NCBI GenBank assembly: GCA_030583885.1
Contig: CP129480.1
Location: forward strand, 682,001-746,000
Direction: 5' to 3'
DNA from: Anaerolineales bacterium
GTDB taxonomy: Bacteria; Chloroflexota; Anaerolineae; Anaerolineales; Villigracilaceae
DNA length: 64,000 bases
The notes under the pieces: generated by a model
Databases searched by the model: none
What the model was told of the DNA's origin: nothing
The model's input: only the letters and a program-made list of their open reading frames with translations
Program-made: the position numbers and the translations under genes
Shown: piece by piece, positions 61,897-64,000 of the stretch
How positions within the stretch are numbered: the stretch's first letter is position 1
Layout of the letters: every line of letters begins with the position of its first letter

Positions 61897-62811
61897 ATGT
61901 CACGCACACCCGGAGTCTATTTGTCAATGACCTCGTTGTTGATCATGAGTGTTGCCTGTTCGTTACCGGAAGCCCTCGTGCCTGATGCTCGCTCCGTGAG
62001 TACAGCCGCCGCGCAGACGGTCATCGCGGGGTTGACCCAGGATGCGCCGCTGGAGGTTTTCCCTCCCACAGCGGAGATGACGTCAACACCGGCCTCCACG
62101 TTTACAGTTCAACCGCCAACGCTCACACCTATATCATCCCCGGCGGGGACCGAAACACAGACGCCGATCCCGATTTTTACGCCCACGTCAACCATCCCAT
62201 TGATCAGTGTTTCCGTCCCCACCAACTGCCGCAATGGACCGGGCCGCGCTTATGTGATCACCGGATCTTTGCTGGTGGGGAAAATCGCAGAGGTGTATGG
62301 ACGCGACCCGACCGGCAATTACTGGTACATCCGCAACCCGGGTGCGGGTGCTCAATTCTGCTGGGTATGGGGCGAGTATGCCACGCTCACGGGATCGACT
62401 CAACTGTTGCCTGTCTTTACCCCGCCGCCCACACCCACACCGACGATGATGCCCACGCCATCCCCGTCATTTACTGCGAAATTCGATAACCTTGATTCAT
62501 GTGCAGGCTGGTGGTTTGATCTCCAATTGAAGAATACAGGCGCGATCTCGTTCAGGTCTGTAAAGATCGAAGTGAAGGATTTGGCCACGGATGTGGAACT
62601 TGTGGCGCTTACAGACGGCTTTACCGATCTGGACGGTTGTTTGAAAACAACCACAAAGGATGTCCTTGCGCCGGGAGATACCTTCAACCTGAGTGCGCCG
62701 GCATTTGTCTACAACCCATCCGGGAACAACATCCGTGTATTCATCACATTATGCACCAATACAGCCCAAAAAGGCGGGTGTGTGACGAACAAGATCAACT
62801 TCAAGCCGTAG
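61897..62811 (+). CDS. Lipoprotein with SH3b domain
   Basis: 304 residues. The signal peptide ends in a lipobox (MSVAC). A Thr/Pro-rich linker is followed by a bacterial SH3 domain (VSVPTNCRNGPGRAYVITG to YWYIRNPGAGAQFCWVW, about 105-165), a second linker, and a C-terminal beta-sandwich with four cysteines (about 200-300). SH3b domains bind wall polymers or peptides. Probably surface-exposed. AAAGGAG precedes the ATG. Confidence 0.8.
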   Translation: MSRTPGVYLSMTSLLIMSVACSLPEALVPDARSVSTAAAQTVIAGLTQDAPLEVFPPTAEMTSTPASTFTVQPPTLTPISSPAGTETQTPIPIFTPTSTIPLISVSVPTNCRNGPGRAYVITGSLLVGKIAEVYGRDPTGNYWYIRNPGAGAQFCWVWGEYATLTGSTQLLPVFTPPPTPTPTMMPTPSPSFTAKFDNLDSCAGWWFDLQLKNTGAISFRSVKIEVKDLATDVELVALTDGFTDLDGCLKTTTKDVLAPGDTFNLSAPAFVYNPSGNNIRVFITLCTNTAQKGGCVTNKINFKP

Positions 62812-62820
62812 GCAGGATCC

Positions 62821-62852
62821 AGCGGACAGGCGGCGAACCTGCCCGCTTTTTT
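62821..62852 (+). terminator. Terminator after the SH3b lipoprotein gene
   Basis: AGCGGACAGG (62821-62830) and CCTGCCCGCT (62838-62847), one mismatch, followed by a six-base T-run. Confidence 0.8.
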
Positions 62853-62853
62853 A

Positions 62854-62880
62854 TTGACAACAACATCCATGCCTTATAAT
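62854..62880 (+). promoter_or_regulatory. Promoter separated from its gene by an insertion sequence
   Basis: TTGACA (62854-62859), 15-base spacer, TATAAT (62875-62880), pointing right. The next sequence is the 3' end of an opposite-strand transposase gene, so the original target gene must lie beyond the IS, outside the window. Confidence 0.55.
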
Positions 62881-62887
62881 CAGTAGA

Positions 62888-64000
62888 TCACGAAAGCACA
62901 AAACATGATTGATGTTGAATGACCTCAGTCGCACCCCAGAAGCGTTCAATGGCACGACTGAGCAGGAAAGCGACACGGCGCAAAGAAAGCCAGAAGCGAT
63001 TGAAAGATTCTAACGGTGTTTTAAGCGCGGAGGCCAGATTCTGGCGCAAGGCAATGTACAGATTGAACAAGACAAAAGCCAAACCAACCAGCAGCAAGCG
63101 GATGACAGGATTACGGGTGGAAGTTCGAGCGCGCACCTGGTTCATTTGTCGGTAGCTCGACTCAATGCCGAAGCGTTGACGATAAAGTTCAAACACCTGG
63201 GCAGGCAAAATGCCAGAGGGCAATCCGGAGACGGCGTACGCAAACCACTTGCTCTTGTGTCGTCCATAGCGTCCTTTGGAATAGCGCTGGACGACCACCG
63301 CCTGCACTGTATATATGCCATATTTTGGGCTGTTAAAGGTGTAGGTGGTGACACGTGATTTACCTTGAAACAAAGTCCGCACACCGCCCGACTTGCCACG
63401 CACGGGAATGGGCGTTACGAAACTGACCTTGTGTTGGTCCAGAACCTTGAAAACCGGCTTGGAGCAGAAACCTTTGTCCAAAAACACCCGTCGAATGCGA
63501 AATTTGAGTGTTTTCAGGCGTTTCAGCAGCCAGCGGACGATGTCGGCCATATCCTCGCCATGTTCGATGAAGCGCAACGCCACAACGTAGCGCCGATGGT
63601 CCCGCACAATCGAAACCGTGGCGTAACCATGAAAATGGGTTGTCCCAGACTTGGGTGCACTGCGTACGATCTCCTTTCTGTCTTCATACGGCTGACCATG
63701 ATATGGGATCAGGGTCAGGTCAATCGCCACATTGAAATCGCGTTTGCACTTCCATACACTGGGATGGAGTTGCCGATGAAAGATGCGGTTCAATCGGTTC
63801 TGCAAACCGGCTCGGTCTGGCAGCGACTGGGCTAATACTTCTCGCAGACGATTACCCGAAGGCGCATTCTGCAACTCCAGACAAGCCGATTCAATGCTCA
63901 AACGATGCACATTGGCGTATGCCAACACATACAGGATATCTTCGGCAGTGATCCGGGTGTTTCGCAATTCCAGCGGCAGGTTCTTGCGAACCACCGTCAT
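62888..64000 (-). CDS. IS4/ISH3-like DDE transposase (reaches the window edge)
   Basis: At least 370 residues; the M at 64000 is the window edge and may be internal. Catalytic residues of the IS4-type DDE fold: VAIDLTLIPYHG (Asp), RRVFLDKGFCS (Asp) and YRQRFGIESSYRQ (the Y-x2-R-x3-E-x6 signature Glu). The C-terminus is basic. The left IS end must lie just after 62880, but the inverted repeat cannot be confirmed because the other end is outside the window. Confidence 0.88.
   Translation of the reverse strand: MTVVRKNLPLELRNTRITAEDILYVLAYANVHRLSIESACLELQNAPSGNRLREVLAQSLPDRAGLQNRLNRIFHRQLHPSVWKCKRDFNVAIDLTLIPYHGQPYEDRKEIVRSAPKSGTTHFHGYATVSIVRDHRRYVVALRFIEHGEDMADIVRWLLKRLKTLKFRIRRVFLDKGFCSKPVFKVLDQHKVSFVTPIPVRGKSGGVRTLFQGKSRVTTYTFNSPKYGIYTVQAVVVQRYSKGRYGRHKSKWFAYAVSGLPSGILPAQVFELYRQRFGIESSYRQMNQVRARTSTRNPVIRLLLVGLAFVLFNLYIALRQNLASALKTPLESFNRFWLSLRRVAFLLSRAIERFWGATEVIQHQSCFVLS
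62888..64000 (-). mobile_element. Insertion sequence at the right window edge (partial)
   Basis: The body of an IS4/ISH3-like element, truncated by the window. It has inserted immediately after a promoter that points into it. The terminal repeats are not resolvable. Confidence 0.75.

Overview
The window looks like a chromosome segment from a Chloroflexota bacterium, most likely class Anaerolineae. This is an inference from the gene set and protein style: a complete 14-gene nuoA-N operon, a fused glycyl-tRNA synthetase next to dnaG and rpoD, a beta-prime RNA polymerase subunit with a long coiled-coil insertion, T/P-rich lipoprotein linkers, and many promoters that place a TATAAT box about 6 bases before an ATG. 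No rRNA or CRISPR array was seen. One tRNA gene (Lys, anticodon CTT) is present.

Layout. 1-9.7 kb: the end of recO, a geranylgeranyl-reductase-type flavoprotein, a small-protein/ArsR/MFS operon behind a promoter with two palindromic operators, a metallophosphoesterase, a LuxR-type regulator with an SOS-like box, a complete TIR-domain gene, pcm, a truncated REP-associated transposase and two small genes. 9.75-14.9 kb: a scrambled accessory island. It opens with a degenerate second copy of the glyQS promoter and 5' end. It then holds decaying toxin-antitoxin-like modules, three truncated copies of the start of a TIR gene, and a TIR/coiled-coil/membrane/FGE-sulfatase gene interrupted by an IS630-type and an IS5-type element. 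15-21.7 kb: glyQS, dnaG, rpoD. In many bacteria recO, glyQ, glyS, dnaG and rpoD lie together, so about 14.4 kb now separates recO from the rest.

21.8-36.7 kb: nuoABCDEFGHIJKLMN, all on one strand in standard order and closed by a strong terminator. It encodes proton-pumping NADH:quinone oxidoreductase. 36.7-41 kb: a FAD-linked oxidase, a hydrolase and two membrane-associated proteins. 41.1-47.6 kb: tRNA-Lys, a DUF554 protein, a PduO-type cobalamin adenosyltransferase, a HET-C/phospholipase-C-like protein, yqeY, and a coupled run of PgpH-type HD phosphodiesterase, ybeY and a diacylglycerol/undecaprenol kinase, then an endonuclease-IV-like TIM barrel.

47.7-53.4 kb: a minus-strand block with an HtrA-like lipoprotein protease, a membrane-anchored protein, a PrsW-like membrane protease, a NarL-type response regulator, a DinB-like protein, a short-chain dehydrogenase and an M23-type peptidase. 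53.5-54.7 kb: a c-di-GMP-I (GEMM-I) riboswitch with a terminator, a MITE-like insertion and a secreted trypsin-like protease. 54.8-62.9 kb: Hsp20, a lipoprotein, a stand-alone rpoC with its own strong promoter, a methyltransferase-like protein and an SH3b lipoprotein. The right edge is an IS4/ISH3-like transposase inserted just downstream of a promoter.

The most interesting area is 7-15 kb. Repeated TIR-gene starts alternate with small two-gene modules, and a TIR-transmembrane-FGE fusion can be rebuilt in part by removing the insertion sequences. This looks like a decayed conflict/defence locus lodged in front of a core translation-replication cluster.
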